Shown one piece after another: positions 43,851 through 53,331 of a DNA stretch of 64,000 nt. The position numbers and the translations under genes were made by a program. This DNA comes from Duganella zoogloeoides (lineage in GTDB: Bacteria; Pseudomonadota; Gammaproteobacteria; Burkholderiales; Burkholderiaceae_D). How positions within the stretch are numbered: position 1 is the first letter of the stretch; every line of letters begins with the position of its first letter. The stretch spans positions 5,146,001 through 5,210,000 of the forward strand of contig NZ_CP140152.1 in the NCBI RefSeq assembly GCF_034479515.1, written 5' to 3'. The notes beneath the pieces were generated by a model, which made no database searches, had not been told where the DNA came from, and saw only the letters and a list, made by a program, of their open reading frames with translations.

Positions 43851-45326
43851 TTATCTGGTGCTGGTGGCCGGGTGATGGTCCATTCTACCGGAACGCGCCG
43901 GGCGCCTCCAGCGCCGCCAACCGTACCACGCCAGCCCCGGCACTTGCAGCGCGACCAGCAAGGCAAATCCCGCCTGGTAGGCCTGCGCCGGATACTGCCC
44001 ATGGCCATTGGGCCGCCAGCAATCGAGCACCAGCCCAAAGCCGGCCTGCACTGCGAACGCGCCCAGGAAAATCAGGAGGTTCAGGCAAGTGGCGGCGCGC
44101 CCGGTCAGCCGGCCCGGCAAGCCTTGCGCCACCATCGTGTACTCGATGCCGGTGACCGTGCCCACCAGCGTAAACAGCACGGCCAGCAAGGCGCAGCCGG
44201 GCCGCCAGCCGCACACCAGCCCCGCCTGCACCAGGACGAACAGCGCCACGCCGGCCGCCGCCACCCGCACCGGCCGCACGCCCCGGCGCCCGGCCCACTC
44301 GGTGATCATGCCCACCGCGATGGCCCCGGCGATCACCGCGCCCATGCCCACGTACAGCAGCCAGCTGACCTGGTCCTCGGAGTAGCGGGCCACGTCGCCG
44401 AGCCAGCGGCCGATCCACAGGCCCTGGATGCCGAAGAACACCATGTGCGGCACCAGCACCAGTTGCGCCGCCTCGCGAAACGACGGATGGCGGCAAATCT
44501 CGGCCATGGTCGCGCGCAGCGGCTGGCGCTGAACGGTGGCCGCTTGCGGCGGCGCCAGCAGCCGGATCAGCGCCGCCGTGAACATCAGCGCCGACGCCAG
44601 GCCGATGAACAGGCTGCGCCAGTTGCTATGTTCAAGCACGATGCGCACCGGCAGCGTGGCCGACGCCGCCCCGAGGCCGCCGACGGCGATCAGGTAACCC
44701 TGCACCGACGGCAGCCGCGCCGGCGTCACCCAGGTGGACAGCGCTTTCACCGCCGCCATGAAGCAGCCACCCACGCCCAGCCCGATCACCGCGCGCGCCA
44801 CCAGCAACTGGGCGAAATCGCGCCCGCCCGCGAACGCCAGCGCGCCCAGCGCGGCGATCACCAGCATCGGCAACTGCACCCGCGCCGGCCCCCAGCAGTC
44901 CAGTGCCACGCCCACTGGCAACTGCGCCAGCGCAAAGGCGAAGAAGAATGCGCTGGTGAGCAGGCCCAGTTGGCCGGGCGTGAGCGCCAGCGCGGCGGTC
45001 AGGTCCGGCGCCAGCGTGGCATTGATCATGCGCATCAGGGTGGACAGGTAGTGGCCCAGCGCGAACGGCAGGAACACCACCAGGAACACCATGCGCGGCG
45101 ACAGGGGCGACGCGGTGGCGGCCGGCACCGGCGGGGTGTGGTCAGCGTGGCCGGCCTGGCCGGTGCAGGCGACTTGGCCGGTGCAGGCGGCGTGGCCGGT
45201 GCGGTCGGCCTGGCCGGTGCAGGCGGCGTGGCCGGTGCAGGCGGCGTGGCCGGTGCAGGCGGCGTGGCCGGTGCGGTCGGCGTGGCCGGTGCAGGCGGCC
45301 TGGCCGGCGGGGGCGATATGGCGCAT
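43851..45326 (-). CDS. MFS transporter with repeat-encoded N-terminus
   Basis: A 491-residue reading from ATG 45326, or about 413 residues from ATG 45092. The membrane domain has 12 hydrophobic segments, beginning FLVVFLPFALGHYL, with the MFS loop motif in DCWGPARVQLP and GRRGVRP. The first 78 residues are mostly TGHAAC/TGQADR hexapeptides from an 18-bp tandem repeat. Neither start has a good ribosome site. ATG 45326 lies 4 bp after the kamA stop and fits translational coupling; starting at 45092 would leave the repeat untranslated. It is followed by the dioxygenase gene. The substrate is unknown. Confidence 0.82.
   Translation of the reverse strand: MRHIAPAGQAACTGHADRTGHAACTGHAACTGHAACTGQADRTGHAACTGQVACTGQAGHADHTPPVPAATASPLSPRMVFLVVFLPFALGHYLSTLMRMINATLAPDLTAALALTPGQLGLLTSAFFFAFALAQLPVGVALDCWGPARVQLPMLVIAALGALAFAGGRDFAQLLVARAVIGLGVGGCFMAAVKALSTWVTPARLPSVQGYLIAVGGLGAASATLPVRIVLEHSNWRSLFIGLASALMFTAALIRLLAPPQAATVQRQPLRATMAEICRHPSFREAAQLVLVPHMVFFGIQGLWIGRWLGDVARYSEDQVSWLLYVGMGAVIAGAIAVGMITEWAGRRGVRPVRVAAAGVALFVLVQAGLVCGWRPGCALLAVLFTLVGTVTGIEYTMVAQGLPGRLTGRAATCLNLLIFLGAFAVQAGFGLVLDCWRPNGHGQYPAQAYQAGFALLVALQVPGLAWYGWRRWRRPARSGRMDHHPATSTR
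45157..45318. repeat. 18-bp minisatellite, nine copies
   Basis: Nine tandem 18-bp units of the form TGGCCGGTGCAGGCGGCG run from 45157 to 45318; the first and last are degenerate and two carry GCGGTCGGC. On the minus strand the units code for TGHAAC-like hexapeptides in the 5' part of the MFS gene. The unit length keeps the frame at any copy number. Confidence 0.9.
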
Positions 45327-45330
45327 GCGG

Positions 45331-46779
45331 TTACGCAGCGCTCGGTGCGCTGGCCTTGTCCGCGGTGTCCGGAATAGTCGACGCGCCACAGTTGCTGCCG
45401 GCCGCGCGGCTGCTGGCCGGCACCAGCTGGATCACCTTGCGGTCGCTTGGCATGTGCCCATGCTCGCTGCGGCTGCCACCGTCTTCCTCGAAGAAGAATT
45501 TGTCGTGGCCGAAGGCCGGTTTCAGGTCGTCCAGCCAGGTCGCATGCGGGTCGAATTTGGCGTAGAACGGCCGCCGTACCCAGTCCGGGTTACGGGCTTG
45601 CAGGAACTGCAGCGCAAAGACTTTTTCGCCGCCGATGGTGACCACGCCGTCGATCACCACCTTGCCCGGGAAGGCGCTCATCGACGGTCCGCGCACGGTG
45701 CGCGCCAGGCCCGACACCCTCTGGTACGCGGCCTGAAAGATCTCGTGCGCGCGCACCAATGGCAGCTGAAAGTAATCGTGCGGTCCGGTATCGCGCTCGA
45801 CGAACATGTAATACGGGATCGCGCCCAGGCGCACGCCGGTCTGCCACAGCTCGGCCCAGCTTTTCGGGTCTTCGTTGATGTGGCGGATCAGGGGGCCCTG
45901 CATGCGCAAGGTGGCGCCAGTGTTCACGATGCGTTTCACCGCCTGCTGAGCGATGTCCTGACGCAGTTCCACCGCGTGGTTGTAGTGGCCCATGATGGCC
46001 ATGTTCTTGCCGGCGGCTACCACCCGTTCGAACAGGCGCAGCAAATCGTCGGCGTCGCGGTCGGAGACGAAGCGCTGCGGCCAATACGCCACCGACTTGG
46101 TGCCGATGCGGATGTTCTGGATGTGCGCCAGCTCGGGCGCGAGCAGCGGTTCGATGAACGCCTCGAGCGAGCGGGTGTTCATCACCAGCGGGTCGCCGCC
46201 GGTGATCAGGACATCGGTGACCTGCGGCTGGGTTTTCAGGTAGGCCGCCAGTTCGGTCGATTCGCGGGCGTCGAATTTGAGGTCGTCCATGCCGACGAAC
46301 TGCGGCCAGCGGAAGCAGAAGGTGCAATAGGCGTGGCAGGTCTGGCCGGCGCTGGGGAAGAACAGCACCGTCTCCTTGTACTTGTGCTGCAGGCCGCGCA
46401 GCGGCACGCCGTCCAGGTGCGGCACGTTGTGCGTCATCTGCCCGGCCGGGTGCGGGTTCATCTGCAAGCGCAGCTTGCGCACCAGCGCGGCCAGCGCCTC
46501 CGGATTGGCATTGCCCAGCACCAGCTCGCGCAATTGCGCGTAATCCCGGGGCGCCAGCATGTCGCGATGCGGGAACACCAGCCGGTAAATGGGATCGTCG
46601 GGGATGTTGTTCCAGTCGATCAGCTGATCGAGCACGTATTCGTTGGTGCGAAACGGCAGCACGTGCGACACCACTTGCACGGCTTCCTGCAGGTCGGGCG
46701 TGAGCCATTCCCATTGACGGGCGTGGGTGATGGTCTGTCGGGTATAGGGTTTGAACTTGGCGGGGATGGCGGTGGTCAT
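45331..46779 (-). CDS. kamA: KamA-family radical SAM lysine 2,3-aminomutase-like protein
   Basis: A 482-residue protein. The radical SAM cluster is Cys148-x3-Cys152-x2-Cys155 in CHAYCTFC, with [12 protein letters not shown] (SAM contact) and a C-terminal [20 protein letters not shown] that could hold the PLP-binding lysine. The family exchanges the amino group between C2 and C3 of an amino acid, most often lysine to beta-lysine; EpmB (EF-P lysylation) belongs to the same superfamily but is shorter (about 340). A C-terminal tail of about 40 residues ([12 protein letters not shown]) is unconserved. First gene of the kamA-MFS-dioxygenase set. Confidence 0.88.
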   Translation of the reverse strand: MTTAIPAKFKPYTRQTITHARQWEWLTPDLQEAVQVVSHVLPFRTNEYVLDQLIDWNNIPDDPIYRLVFPHRDMLAPRDYAQLRELVLGNANPEALAALVRKLRLQMNPHPAGQMTHNVPHLDGVPLRGLQHKYKETVLFFPSAGQTCHAYCTFCFRWPQFVGMDDLKFDARESTELAAYLKTQPQVTDVLITGGDPLVMNTRSLEAFIEPLLAPELAHIQNIRIGTKSVAYWPQRFVSDRDADDLLRLFERVVAAGKNMAIMGHYNHAVELRQDIAQQAVKRIVNTGATLRMQGPLIRHINEDPKSWAELWQTGVRLGAIPYYMFVERDTGPHDYFQLPLVRAHEIFQAAYQRVSGLARTVRGPSMSAFPGKVVIDGVVTIGGEKVFALQFLQARNPDWVRRPFYAKFDPHATWLDDLKPAFGHDKFFFEEDGGSRSEHGHMPSDRKVIQLVPASSRAAGSNCGASTIPDTADKASAPSAA

Positions 46780-47010
46780 GGCGGATTCCTGTGGCGGTGA
46801 TCAATCGGAGACTGGATGCTAGGACGCTCGCACCGCCCGGAAATTGCCAGATATCAAGTGATTTATGGAAAAATTTGGGGCCTTGCGGCAAGTTGCGACT
46901 TGGCCACAGAAGGAATTTCCTTAAGGCTATTACTTGCGGCACCGCAATTTGCGCAGGCTGGCGCGCCGGTACAGTTCAAAGCTCCCTCCCCTCTCGCAAG
47001 GACGTTCGCC

Positions 47011-47478
47011 ATGAAACTGCAACCCGTACTGGCCACCTTTACCGCTGCCGCCATGCTGTCGTTTTATTCCCTGCCGGTGCGCGCCGCCGACCCCACCGAA
47101 AAAGACGCCATCGCCATGGCCGAACGCGGCGCCGCCTTCATCAAGGCGCATGGCAAGGACGAGATGATCCGCAAGGTGGCCGCGCGCGATCCGAGCTTCA
47201 TCCAGGGTTCGCTGTACGTGGACATCCGCGATCTGAAAACCGGCATCGTGCTGGCGCACCCGGTCAACCCGTCCATCGTCGGCAAGGACCTGACCGACGT
47301 GCCGGACGCCAGCGGCAAAAAATACCGCCGCGAGATCATCGACCTGGCCGCCAGCAAGGGCAGCGGCTGGGTCGACTACCAGTACAAGAATCCCACCTCC
47401 GGCAAGCTCGAACCGAAGACCACCTACATCCTGCGCGTGGGCGACGTCGTGCTCGAAGCCGGCATCTACAAGAAGTGA
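47011..47478 (+). CDS. Periplasmic stand-alone Cache-domain sensor protein
   Basis: A 155-residue protein from ATG 47011. Signal peptide to about residue 26 (LPVRAAD), then a single Cache (sCache_2-like) domain: [68 protein letters not shown] and TYILRVGD. It has no transmembrane helix or signalling domain. Cache domains bind small ligands. It is followed by a chemoreceptor gene 23 bp downstream, so it may be the soluble ligand-binding partner of that receptor (inference). The upstream 231-bp gap holds no clear gene. Confidence 0.88.
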   Translation: MKLQPVLATFTAAAMLSFYSLPVRAADPTEKDAIAMAERGAAFIKAHGKDEMIRKVAARDPSFIQGSLYVDIRDLKTGIVLAHPVNPSIVGKDLTDVPDASGKKYRREIIDLAASKGSGWVDYQYKNPTSGKLEPKTTYILRVGDVVLEAGIYKK

Positions 47479-47501
47479 CGCCATACTTACCGGAGAGCGC
47501 C

Positions 47502-49199
47502 ATGCTGAACAAACTACGGATCGGCCCCAAACTGCTGCTCGCGCCCGGCCTGGTGCTGGTACTGCTGATCGTCACGGCAGGCGCCGCGTCGATCGGCATG
47601 GTGCGCCAGAACGCCTCGCTGGAAAACCTGGTGCAGGTGCGCGCCGCGCGCCTGAAAACCACGGCCGACGTGGCCGGCGAGGCGCGCTACGCCCACGCCC
47701 ATATCTACCAGTTGCTGGCGTGGGTCAACGGCAGCTTCGCCCAGAGCCGCCTCGACGAGCTGGGCCTGCAGATCAAGACCCGCCACGCCGGCATCGAAGA
47801 CCAGTTGCGGCGCCTGGCTTCCGCCGCGACCCACGGCGACGAGCGGCGCTACGTCGAACAGTCGTTGAAGGCGCTGGCCGAGTACCGCAAGGCGGTGCTG
47901 GAAACCATGGACATGGCGCAGATGGACCAGAGCATCGCCACCAACGCCATGGCCCGCGCCGAGAAGCAGTTCCTGGTGCTTAACGACCAGCTGGCGCAGT
48001 TGTCGAATCTTGAAAAGAAGCTGAGCGAGCAGGCCCACGCGCGCGCAAGCGCCGACTTCCGCACGCTGGCGACCGCCATGGCGGTGCTGGTGCTGCTGTC
48101 GATCGCGCTGTCCCTGGGCGTGACGATGGCGGTGCGGCGCGCCATGCTGCGCGATATCCGCGGCATCGGCGCGGTGGTGATCGCGCTGGCCGAAGGCCGC
48201 CTGGGCGCAAGCAGCACCAACAGCGGCCGCGACGAAATCGCCGACACCGCGCGCCTGCTCGACCAGAGCATGGGCAACCTGACCAGGACCATCTCCACCA
48301 TCCTCGGCGCGGTGCGGTCGATCGACACGGCCGCACACGAAATCGCCAGCGGCAACCAGGACCTGTCCACCCGCACCGAGATGCAGGCCAGTTCGCTGGA
48401 ACAAACCGCCAGCGCCATGGACAGCCTGACCCAGGCTGTCCAGCAAACAGCCACCAACGCCAGGCAAGCGTGCCAGCTGGCGGCGGGCGCCAGCGACATG
48501 GCGCAGCGCGGCGGCGCCGCCGTGCAGCAGGCGGTGCAGACCATGGCCACCATCCGCGCCAGTTCGCGCCAGATCGTCGACATCATCGGCGTGATCGACG
48601 GCATCTCGTTCCAGACCAATATCCTGGCGCTGAACGCGGCGGTGGAAGCAGCGCGCGCCGGCGAACAGGGACGCGGCTTCGCGGTGGTGGCGTCGGAAGT
48701 GCGCACGCTGGCGCAGCGCTCGGCGGCGGCGGCCAAGGAGATCAACGCGCTGATCTCGGCGTCGGTGGCCACCATCGACAGCGGCAGCGCCTCGGTGCAC
48801 CAGGCTGGCGAGCGGATGGTCGACATCGTCGCGTCGGTGCAGCAGGTGAATGACATCATCGCCCGCATCAGCGCGGCCAGCGCGGAACAGGCGCAGGGCA
48901 TCGCGGAAGTGAACCAGGCGGTGGGCCAGATGGACGATGTCACCCAGCAGAACGCCGCGCTGGTGGAGCAGGCGGCAGCCGCGGCGGAAAGCCTGCAGGA
49001 GCAGGCCGTGCACCTGTCGCACGCGGTGTCGGTGTTCCAGGTGGGCTCCTCTACCGCCAGCGACGCGGCGGTGACCGAAGCGGTGGAACAGGCGCCGTCG
49101 TCACTGGCGGAACGGCTTGCTCAGAAAGCGCGAGCCCGCCAGGCCAAAGCGCCACGGCAGCTCCACGGCTTTCGAAATGCCGATGCGCGGGCCGGTTAG
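47502..49199 (+). CDS. Methyl-accepting chemotaxis protein
   Basis: A 565-residue receptor from ATG 47502. TM1 about 10-32 ([19 protein letters not shown]), a periplasmic four-helix bundle sensor (about 33-185), TM2 about 190-210, HAMP (about 212-265), and the cytoplasmic coiled coil with the hairpin tip [36 protein letters not shown] in outline. Methylation-type helices flank the tip. No C-terminal CheR-binding pentapeptide is present. The last 33 residues ([20 protein letters not shown] to the stop) overlap the convergent glycosylase gene by 99 bp and look like read-through rather than native sequence. Confidence 0.95.
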   Translation: MLNKLRIGPKLLLAPGLVLVLLIVTAGAASIGMVRQNASLENLVQVRAARLKTTADVAGEARYAHAHIYQLLAWVNGSFAQSRLDELGLQIKTRHAGIEDQLRRLASAATHGDERRYVEQSLKALAEYRKAVLETMDMAQMDQSIATNAMARAEKQFLVLNDQLAQLSNLEKKLSEQAHARASADFRTLATAMAVLVLLSIALSLGVTMAVRRAMLRDIRGIGAVVIALAEGRLGASSTNSGRDEIADTARLLDQSMGNLTRTISTILGAVRSIDTAAHEIASGNQDLSTRTEMQASSLEQTASAMDSLTQAVQQTATNARQACQLAAGASDMAQRGGAAVQQAVQTMATIRASSRQIVDIIGVIDGISFQTNILALNAAVEAARAGEQGRGFAVVASEVRTLAQRSAAAAKEINALISASVATIDSGSASVHQAGERMVDIVASVQQVNDIIARISAASAEQAQGIAEVNQAVGQMDDVTQQNAALVEQAAAAAESLQEQAVHLSHAVSVFQVGSSTASDAAVTEAVEQAPSSLAERLAQKARARQAKAPRQLHGFRNADARAG

Positions 49200-49670
49200 C
49201 ACCTCCACGGTTTGATCGCCTGCCAGCAGCGTGAACGGCGCGCCGTCGAGCGGCAGGTTGTTGTCGGCGCGGGTGATGCCCAGCGCCTGCGCCAGCCGGC
49301 CCGGCCCCGAGCACAGCAGCCGTTCGTCTGCCAGGGCGCGCCGTTCGCGCATCTGCTCGAGTCCCACCAGCGGCTCGATCGCGCGCAGCAGCACCCCGGC
49401 GCCGTGACCGTTCTCGCGGCAGACGAAATTGAGGCACCAGTGGATGCCGTGCGAACGGTACACATAGCTGCGGCCCGGGGGGCCGAACATGGAAAAATTG
49501 CGCGGCGTTTCGCCGATATAGCAATGCGAGGCCGGTTCCTCGCGGTCGTAGGCCTCGGTCTCGACGATGCGCCCGCCCACGCCGTTGACCAGCAATGTGA
49601 CGCCGATCAGCTGGCGCGCCACCACCTCCGAAGGCGCTTCGAAATCAATTCCGGCAATGATTTTGCTCAT
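49101..49670 (-). CDS. 3-methyladenine DNA glycosylase (AAG/MPG type)
   Basis: A 189-residue protein from ATG 49670 ([20 protein letters not shown]). Alkyladenine glycosylase motifs: [10 protein letters not shown] with the catalytic Glu, [37 protein letters not shown] and [16 protein letters not shown]. It excises alkylated purines in base excision repair. Length is standard (about 190-200) and the C-terminus KPFRQ ends inside the 3' end of the chemoreceptor gene on the other strand. Confidence 0.93.
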   Translation of the reverse strand: MSKIIAGIDFEAPSEVVARQLIGVTLLVNGVGGRIVETEAYDREEPASHCYIGETPRNFSMFGPPGRSYVYRSHGIHWCLNFVCRENGHGAGVLLRAIEPLVGLEQMRERRALADERLLCSGPGRLAQALGITRADNNLPLDGAPFTLLAGDQTVEVLTGPRIGISKAVELPWRFGLAGSRFLSKPFRQ

Positions 49671-49870
49671 GGCTACATTGTAAGGGAAGCCACAAAAACG
49701 CTGACAAAACGTTATTAAACGTGCGCACGCGACACACCTGATGGGCCAAATATGGTCATAAAGCAATAAAAAAACCAGAAAATCACGCAGCGGGCCCGCG
49801 CTTGCGGCGATAATGACGGGTACGCATGTGCCGCTTTTGCGCCTCCCACCCATTCCAACGATCCCGTACC

Positions 49871-50737
49871 ATGACCACAGTTGCAGCCCCAGCTTTGCCA
49901 GTAGAAAACGCGGTGGAAGACGCGCTGATGCGTTCCATCCGGATTCCGCCAAGGCCGAGCTTGCTGGTGGACTTGCAGCGCGAGCTGGCCAAGGCCGACC
50001 CGTCGCCACGCAATATGGCCCGCATCATCGGCAACGACGTCGGCATGTCCGGCGCCCTGCTCAAGCTGGCCAACTCGCCGTTTTTCGGCGCCGCCCGCAA
50101 GGCCAAGTCGGTCGAGCAGGCCATCAACTTCCTCGGCGTCGATATGTGCGCGTCCACCCTGACTGGCTTGCTGGCGCGGCGCGCCATCGACGGCCAGGGC
50201 GCCGACCTGAGCGCGTTCTGGGAAATCTCGATGCGGCGCGCGCAAGCGCTGATGTTCACGTCGCGCAAGCTGCGCATCGCGCCGGCCGACATCGCCCATA
50301 CCTTTGGCCTGTTCTGCGACATCGGCGTGCCGCTGCTGATGGACCGCTTTGCCGACTACGCCGCCACCTACGACGACGCCTGCGACGAACCGGTGCGCCG
50401 CTTCACCGAAATCGAAGATGAGCGCTACAGCACCAACCACGCCGCCATCGGCTGCCTGCTGGCGCGCAACTGGGGCCTGTCGCCCGACGTTTCGTGGGCC
50501 ATCCTGCTGCACCATGACTACCGCGTGCTCGACGATCCCGCCACCGACGACGCCGTGCGTTCGCTGGTGGCGCTCACGCTGCTGGCCGAAAAAGGCATCG
50601 CGCGCTTCTTCGGCCGCACCCTGTCCCACGAATGGGAAAAAGGCGGCGCACTGGCGTGCCAGCACCTTGGCCTGACCGAGGACGAAGCGGCCGACCTGCT
50701 CGACGAGCTCAACGAAGCCTTCCACAACGAACGATAA
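49871..50737 (+). CDS. HDOD-domain signalling protein
   Basis: A 288-residue protein from ATG 49871. The HDOD domain (about 25-225) contains IPPRPSLLVDLQRELAKADPSPRNMARIIGNDVGMSGALLKLANS, KSVEQAINFLGV and HAAIGCLLARNWGLSPDVSWAIL HHDY-like segments in order. HDOD proteins resemble HD phosphohydrolases but lack the paired catalytic HD, and act as regulators in stress and c-di-GMP signalling. It is 15 bp upstream of the DUF2863 gene and may be cotranscribed. Confidence 0.9.
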   Translation: MTTVAAPALPVENAVEDALMRSIRIPPRPSLLVDLQRELAKADPSPRNMARIIGNDVGMSGALLKLANSPFFGAARKAKSVEQAINFLGVDMCASTLTGLLARRAIDGQGADLSAFWEISMRRAQALMFTSRKLRIAPADIAHTFGLFCDIGVPLLMDRFADYAATYDDACDEPVRRFTEIEDERYSTNHAAIGCLLARNWGLSPDVSWAILLHHDYRVLDDPATDDAVRSLVALTLLAEKGIARFFGRTLSHEWEKGGALACQHLGLTEDEAADLLDELNEAFHNER

Positions 50738-50752
50738 AGATCCCCCTTCCGC

Positions 50753-51973
50753 ATGCCCAAGAATAAGCGTCCCGTCCCCCGCAAATCCGCCACCTCGCCT
50801 GAAGTCAAGGACGAGCAGAACACCACCGAACTGTGCGCGCTGGCGCTGGACCTGTCGGACGGCGAAGCCAATCCCGACATCGTCGCTGCCGCCACCCGCG
50901 CCGACCTGGCGCAAAAAGCCATCGAGTTCCAGCGCCTGCTGCGCCGCCTGCTCACGCAAGGCAAGGACGAGGTGCTGTACGGCGCGGTGGAACTGGCGCG
51001 CGACGAATCGGTGGACGGCTACCGCTACCTGAAAAACGCCATCGAAGAAGGCGCGGCCAACCTGGTGCTGCGCCGCGAAGGTGCGGCCGACATCGAGATC
51101 GACGCGTTTGCGATTCCCGTGTTCGTGCACAGCCAGGGCGGCCTCGATCCCGCTTTTGATTTCCAGGACAGCGCCGCCTACGACGCCGTGCTCGACAGCC
51201 TGACCGCCGCCGGCCTGGAAAGCCCGAAGGCGAAAGTCGTGCTGGTGAGCCATGCCTATGACCTCGAAGAAATCGAACGCATCAGCTACGGCCAGTTGCA
51301 CGCCATGCTGCGCGAAGCGGCCAACTCGCTGACCGAGAAAAAACTCACGGCAGCTCCCGCCCTGGAGCGCAGCATGTCGCACGGCTGGACGCCCACCGCC
51401 TTTGGCCCGGACGACAGCGCGGTGGAAGTGCGCTTCCTGGTCGGCTTCGCGTTGAAACGCGCCGACGATCCGTTCTACCAGGTGCCGAAAAGCGAAAAAG
51501 CAGCCGACGCCTATTTCGCCAGGCGCGCCGACGCCTACCAGCAATGGACCGCCGACTTCGCGCCGCTGGTGGCGCGCTGCCTGGGCCGTGGCCGTGGACT
51601 TGATGCCGCCCTCACGCTCAATTTCCTGTACCAGGATTTGTTCTTCGGCGCGCGCGAACAGGCGCTGGCCGAATACGCCACCCTGCAAATCCTCGCCACC
51701 ATGAATGGCGCGATGGCCGGCCATGCGCCGGAGCAGCTGTCCGCCATCATCGCTCCCACCGACATCGACGACGAGATGCTGCTGCGCGTGCAGCTTGCCG
51801 CCGGCGCCACCGTGCTGGCCACGGCCGACAAGCCGCTCGACCTGACCGCCGACCTGGAAGTGGAAGTGGACGACCTGCGCGATGCGCTGGCCAGCATCGG
51901 CCTGGCCGATATCTCGGTGGCGCTGCGGTTCGATGCCGACGGCAACGCGGTGGACGTGCGGCCGCTGGGCTGA
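50753..51973 (+). CDS. DUF2863 family protein
   Basis: A 406-residue cytosolic protein, acidic, no signal peptide. The N-terminus (MPKNKRPVPRKSATSPEVKD) is basic and disordered; then ALALDLSDGEANPDIVAAATRADLAQKAIEF, SVDGYRYLKNAIEEGAANLVLRREG and HGWTPTAFGPDDSAVEVRFLVGFALKRADDPFYQ fit the betaproteobacterial DUF2863 family as I recall it. Function is unknown. It follows the HDOD gene by 15 bp. An independent family check would settle the name. Confidence 0.72.
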   Translation: MPKNKRPVPRKSATSPEVKDEQNTTELCALALDLSDGEANPDIVAAATRADLAQKAIEFQRLLRRLLTQGKDEVLYGAVELARDESVDGYRYLKNAIEEGAANLVLRREGAADIEIDAFAIPVFVHSQGGLDPAFDFQDSAAYDAVLDSLTAAGLESPKAKVVLVSHAYDLEEIERISYGQLHAMLREAANSLTEKKLTAAPALERSMSHGWTPTAFGPDDSAVEVRFLVGFALKRADDPFYQVPKSEKAADAYFARRADAYQQWTADFAPLVARCLGRGRGLDAALTLNFLYQDLFFGAREQALAEYATLQILATMNGAMAGHAPEQLSAIIAPTDIDDEMLLRVQLAAGATVLATADKPLDLTADLEVEVDDLRDALASIGLADISVALRFDADGNAVDVRPLG

Positions 51974-52115
51974 GCACGCTTTTTTTGTCTTTGACTTCGG
52001 TGCGATAGCGGCGGATACTTTTCCTTCAAGCGGGACATAGAGTCCGCTGCCTTGCGGTGCCGGCATGGTGCGCCGCAGCGGCGTACGTCACCAGCGTGCG
52101 CCGAAGGAGACGATC

Positions 52116-53309
52116 ATGAAGCCATCGACACCACTGCGGCTGGGACTGTTCGCGTCCCTGCTGCTGACTTGCAGCCTGTTATCGGGTTGCGCCAGCCTCG
52201 GCGCCACGCGCCCACCGCCGCCCGGCCTGTTCCAGGACCAGGCGTTCCACCAGCCCGACAAGCCGATCAACACGGCCAATATCTTCGCCCTCGACGACGC
52301 CATGCGGCGCTACCTGCACGACGAAATCGACAGCGCGAAAAAGACCACGGACAAGCGCCAGGCCCTGTTCAACGCGCTGTACCGGCGCGACCAGCTCAAG
52401 CTCGAGTACGATTCCGTCATCACCCGCACCGCAGCAGAAACCTTCGCGGCGCGCTCGGGCAACTGCCTGTCGCTGGCCATCATGACCGCCGCGCTGGCGC
52501 GCGAACTGAACTTTGCAGTGCAATTCCAGCAGATCGACGTGGGCGAAGTGTGGAGCCGCAGCGGCAATCTGTATTTTTCCAGCAACCATGTGAACCTGGT
52601 GCTCGACCGCAAACGCATCGACGCCAGCAATGGTTATACGCTGCAATCGAACCAGCCGCTGGTGGTCGATTTCATCCCGATTCCGGACACCGCGCGCAGC
52701 CGCGCCCTGCCGCTGGCGGAGCGCACGGTGGTGGCCATGTACCTCAACAACCGGGCCGCCGAGCTGCTGTCGGCCGGACACCTGGACGACGCCTACTGGG
52801 CCGCGCGGCAGGCCATCGCCGCGGCCCCGGATTTTCTCAACGCCTACAACACCCTCGGTGTGATCTACCAGCACCACGGCGACCTGGCGGCCGCCGAGCT
52901 GGCCCTGCGCCATGCGCTGGGCGAAGCACCCGACAACACCATTTATTTGTCCAACCTGGCGCAGACACTGGAGAACGCGCACCGTCCGCAGGAGGCGGCG
53001 CTGTTGCGAGCACGGCTGCGCCTGCTCGAACCGTATCCGCCGTTCTACTTCTACAACCAGGGCCAGGAAGCGTTGGCGCGCGGCGACTACAGCCGCGCCC
53101 GCACACTGTTCCAGCGCGAACTGGACCGGGTGCCCGACTACCACGAGCTGCACTATTTATTGGCGGTCGCCAGTTACCAGTTGCACGACGTGCGCGCCGC
53201 CGAACGCCACCTGCAAGCGGCGATCGACAACAGCACCTCGCGCGATACCCACGACTTGTATGCCGCCAAGCGCAGCCGGTTACGGGCGGCGGCGGCCAAC
53301 CCGAACTGA
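52116..53309 (+). CDS. Lipoprotein with transglutaminase-like and TPR domains
   Basis: A 397-residue protein from ATG 52116 (AAGGAGA upstream). Lipobox LLSGCAS (near Cys25) makes it lipid anchored. A transglutaminase-like domain (about 85-190) has Cys in SGNCLSLA, His in SNHVNLVL and Asp in LVVDFIP, so a full Cys-His-Asp triad. Tetratricopeptide repeats follow (about 205-395: AAELLSAGHLDDAYWAARQAI, YNTLGVIYQHHGDLAAAELAL). It could be a periplasmic peptidase or scaffold. It is single, convergent with the frameshifted gene downstream. Confidence 0.85.
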   Translation: MKPSTPLRLGLFASLLLTCSLLSGCASLGATRPPPPGLFQDQAFHQPDKPINTANIFALDDAMRRYLHDEIDSAKKTTDKRQALFNALYRRDQLKLEYDSVITRTAAETFAARSGNCLSLAIMTAALARELNFAVQFQQIDVGEVWSRSGNLYFSSNHVNLVLDRKRIDASNGYTLQSNQPLVVDFIPIPDTARSRALPLAERTVVAMYLNNRAAELLSAGHLDDAYWAARQAIAAAPDFLNAYNTLGVIYQHHGDLAAAELALRHALGEAPDNTIYLSNLAQTLENAHRPQEAALLRARLRLLEPYPPFYFYNQGQEALARGDYSRARTLFQRELDRVPDYHELHYLLAVASYQLHDVRAAERHLQAAIDNSTSRDTHDLYAAKRSRLRAAAANPN

Positions 53310-53331
53310 GGCGCTGGCGCTTACTTTTTTC

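Noticed and set aside
46780..47010. Possible riboswitch or small gene upstream of the Cache protein
   Set aside because: Some short inverted repeats exist, but no known riboswitch core or coding frame with a ribosome site was found.
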